7,517 nucleotides of DNA from Calditrichota bacterium. GTDB taxonomy: Bacteria > Calditrichota > Calditrichia > RBG-13-44-9. The first letter of the stretch is position 1; every line of letters begins with the position of its first letter. The notes under the pieces were generated by a model that did no database searches, was not told the DNA's origin, and was given only the letters and a program-made list of their open reading frames with translations. A program made the translations under genes and the position numbers. The stretch is taken from contig JAFGSO010000045.1 in NCBI GenBank assembly GCA_016934605.1, positions 1-7,517 of the forward strand, read 5' to 3'. Of this stretch, positions 5,698 to 7,517 are shown piece by piece.

Positions 5698-6914
5698 CGG
5701 ATAGTATCCTCCTGACTGTTTGTTTTACTTACTCTGGCAATTATGGTATTCTGTGTAACGTTTAAAACTTCAATTTTATATGGATTGAAATCCTTCAGCA
5801 CCATCTCCTCTGCCACCTGATTGGCATTACCGCGTACATCAAGGTCGAACAGAACGGTATTGTCCGAAAAATCCCGCTGGTAAACATTCTGGACCCCCCG
5901 GATATAGTACGGCAGCATATTTTTTATCTTGATCAGATCTGAATAGGTTTCCACATTCATCAGACGCAGGCTGATGCTGGTGCCGCTATAGACATCTTTC
6001 TGCCAGCGATCAATAATTTTGGAGGAAATATCATCGGCAGCCAGTTTGGCTGCTTTCTGAAGAGCCATGGTCCCTCCGGTCAGTTCATCGATATGAACGG
6101 CGGCGGCCTGCTTGCTGGCGGTGGCCAGAATTGTTCCGTCGTCCGAACGCAGTGCCCTGAGATTCATGGTGGCCTGGCAGGAAAACATGCCTGCTTGTGC
6201 CAGGGCGGCCGGACCGCGGGGAGCCACCTTGGAAACAGCCTTTCCCACAATCAGAACCTCCGCTCCGGATTGTGTGGCTAAGAGCTGTGCCGCATATTCG
6301 TCACCTTCCATGGCCGACACAACCATGTCTTTCTCGATTTTCCGCATGGCGGCATCACGGTCCACAAAGGGAAATCCCTGATCCAGAAGAGTATTCATAA
6401 TCTCTGTTTCAGTGGTATTCATGTCGATGGACCAGGCATAGTAATGCGTATTCATATTTTTTTCGTCCACAATCACCATAATTCGGGGTTTCCCCTTCCT
6501 GGAAATCAGTAATCCCAATGCCTGCAGATTATCCCTGATATTCCCCTTACGGACCAGTGCTTTTATGGTCACCTCGAGAATGACATCGCCCTGACGGTTC
6601 TTGTTGATTACCTGATAGCTTTCCACGTAGCCCTGCGATTGACTGTATATGCGATCTTCCAGCACCTGATAATTCTCCACGATCACTTCCGAGGTGACCA
6701 GCGTACCGATCACCTGTTCAATAGCATTGCGAAGCGCATTGGCAATGGCATCGTCTTCTGCCTTGGCAACATCTCCGGCAATGACCGCACCCATCCCTCT
6801 GGCCAGAACTTCCTGATGCGTCTGGTTGTCCTCCAGCTGGGTGTATGGCTGAGCCTGAACAGCAAAGCATATCCAGAATACCAGAGTGCAAATCACTACG
6901 TTAAGTTTCATCAT
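5694..6914 (-). CDS. FlgT-like N-domain envelope protein
   Basis: This 406-residue exported protein has signal peptide residues 1-21 (hydrophobic core VVICTLVFWICFAV, probable cleavage after VQA). Residues about 38-122 fit the FlgT N-terminal domain: ARGMGAVI, then KAEDDAIANALRNAIEQVIG, a YSQSQGYVESYQVI segment and the strand VILEVTIKALV. Residues about 143-305 look like a second alpha/beta domain of the CsgG/TolB-N kind (KPRIMVIVDEKN, then LLDQGFPFVDRD, GAEVLIVGKAV, NLRALRSDDGTILAT). Residues about 311-400 suggest a small ferredoxin-like domain with a repeated beta-alpha-beta pattern. In Vibrio, FlgT forms the H ring of the polar flagellum, but no flagellar gene is visible here. ATG 6914 is chosen over the adjacent ATG 6911 because AGAGG lies ten bases before it. 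Its stop codon overlaps the CsgG-like start, so the two products are probably made in equal amounts and work together. Confidence 0.78.
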   Translation of the reverse strand: MMKLNVVICTLVFWICFAVQAQPYTQLEDNQTHQEVLARGMGAVIAGDVAKAEDDAIANALRNAIEQVIGTLVTSEVIVENYQVLEDRIYSQSQGYVESYQVINKNRQGDVILEVTIKALVRKGNIRDNLQALGLLISRKGKPRIMVIVDEKNMNTHYYAWSIDMNTTETEIMNTLLDQGFPFVDRDAAMRKIEKDMVVSAMEGDEYAAQLLATQSGAEVLIVGKAVSKVAPRGPAALAQAGMFSCQATMNLRALRSDDGTILATASKQAAAVHIDELTGGTMALQKAAKLAADDISSKIIDRWQKDVYSGTSISLRLMNVETYSDLIKIKNMLPYYIRGVQNVYQRDFSDNTVLFDLDVRGNANQVAEEMVLKDFNPYKIEVLNVTQNTIIARVSKTNSQEDTIR

Positions 6915-6952
6915 AAGTTGATTACCTCTATACTGTTATTCGAATCTGTCCG

Positions 6953-6978
6953 AAAAGGGATTTTATATTTGAGATCCC
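6953..6978 (-). other. Weak hairpin with T-run in the SLH/FlgT-like gap
   Basis: In the 92-base gap the minus strand reads GGGAT (6978-6974), a 12-base AT-rich loop, ATCCC (6961-6957), then TTTT. This could be a weak terminator or attenuator after the SLH gene, or chance. A TAAAAT word upstream of it and a GTATAG word downstream could serve as -10 boxes, but neither has a convincing -35. Whether the SLH gene shares a transcript with the genes after it stays open. Confidence 0.25.
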
Positions 6979-7006
6979 TGTATTTTACCCGATGATTCAG
7001 TAGATC

Positions 7007-7517
7007 CTACAGTTTTGATTTCAGGTTCCGGATAATGTTCAGTGCTTCCGTTCCCGATACCGGTCCCAGTGGTTTAAAGGTACCATCATCAAATCCGGGC
7101 ATCACTCCCCGGCTGGAGACGGTCATGATGGAATTAAATACCGGCGAGGTATTGTTCACATCGGCAAAAGGCGACACCTGTCCGAAAAACCGGGTTTCCA
7201 GTGAAGGATCATTCCAGTAACGCACCATGAATTTTTCAATCAGTCTGGCGAATTCTGCCCGGTTTACTTCTTCATCCGGATGAAATTTATTGTCGGGCAT
7301 CAGTTCCAGTACCCCCTTTTCCAGTGTTTCCTGAATGAATGAACGGGCCCAGTGATCTTGCGGCACATCGGGCGGTAATTCGGTTCCGGTTTTGATGGCA
7401 TCGGTTTGTCCCATAACAGGTTCGGTGGGAGGTCTGAATCCGGCCTGGGTGGGTTGCGGTGCTTCCCTGAATATTTTCTGAAGCGGTAGTTCCAGGGCAA
7501 ACAGAACGGCCACATCA
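7007..7517 (-). CDS. S-layer-homology (SLH) domain protein, C-terminal ~170 residues
   Basis: The frame is open to the window edge (the codon before the GTG at 7513 reads Asp), so this is the 3' part of a longer gene. After a linker rich in Pro, Thr and Gln, two SLH repeats are visible. The first runs from DVPQDHWARSFIQ through GVLELMPDNKFHPDEEVNRAEFARLIEKF. The second runs from PFADVNNTSPVFNSI through GVMPGFDDGTFKPLGPVSGTEALNIIRNL. Both show the usual order: D-V-x-x-x-H/S-W/P start, G-V-x-x-G/P-x-D/N-x-x-F-x-P middle and R/G-x-E-A/F end. SLH repeats bind secondary cell-wall polymers or the periplasmic peptidoglycan/outer-membrane layer. The protein could anchor an envelope complex. The gene lies 92 bases upstream of the FlgT-like gene on the same strand. 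Its N-terminal function cannot be seen. Confidence 0.85.
   Translation of the reverse strand, partial: DVAVLFALELPLQKIFREAPQPTQAGFRPPTEPVMGQTDAIKTGTELPPDVPQDHWARSFIQETLEKGVLELMPDNKFHPDEEVNRAEFARLIEKFMVRYWNDPSLETRFFGQVSPFADVNNTSPVFNSIMTVSSRGVMPGFDDGTFKPLGPVSGTEALNIIRNLKSKL

Noticed and set aside
7511..7513. GTG as the start of the SLH gene
   Set aside because: The frame is open past it to the window end. No ribosome binding site can be seen, and the N-terminus has no signal peptide as would be expected for a complete SLH protein.

Overview
The window looks like chromosomal DNA of a diderm (Gram-negative-type) bacterium. The envelope genes (CsgG-fold, FlgT-like, FecR and S-layer-homology proteins, most with visible Sec signal peptides) support this, as do clear Shine-Dalgarno sites and rho-independent terminators. 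The phylum cannot be fixed from sequence alone. A fungal-type homoaconitase, a CsgG/FecR/SLH neighbourhood and intergenic heptamer repeats would fit a poorly cultured lineage of the FCB/Calditrichota/Marinimicrobia kind, but that is a guess.

Left third (1-3161): two metabolic genes converge. The 3' part of nadB (L-aspartate oxidase, NAD biosynthesis) enters from the left on the + strand. It overlaps tail-to-tail by 16 bp with a complete minus-strand gene for a single-chain homoaconitase of the yeast Lys4 type (alpha-aminoadipate lysine pathway). A small hairpin followed by a T-run, which would terminate the homoaconitase transcript, lies inside the nadB coding sequence.

Middle (3162-3973): about 800 bp with no credible gene. 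It is a mosaic of short-period (7-8 nt) repeats built on CAAG, CCAA and CCAG words. Embedded in it are a duplicated 48-bp unit whose hairpin has changed in a compensatory way, and a REP-like pair of hairpins. The region ends with a strong terminator belonging to the operon on its right.

Right half (3974-7517): a minus-strand gene run, read from right to left. The order is an SLH-domain protein (C-terminal part only), a FlgT-N-domain protein, a CsgG-like protein with a FlgT-C-like tail (ATGA overlap with the preceding gene), and a secreted FecR-domain protein, then the terminator. The last three are each preceded by a usable Shine-Dalgarno site and carry N-terminal signal peptides. They probably form one envelope-associated complex. 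The parts recall flagellar H-ring protein FlgT and curli channel CsgG, but no flagellar or curli subunit gene is visible, so the actual job is unknown. This gene run is the best candidate here for an undescribed system.
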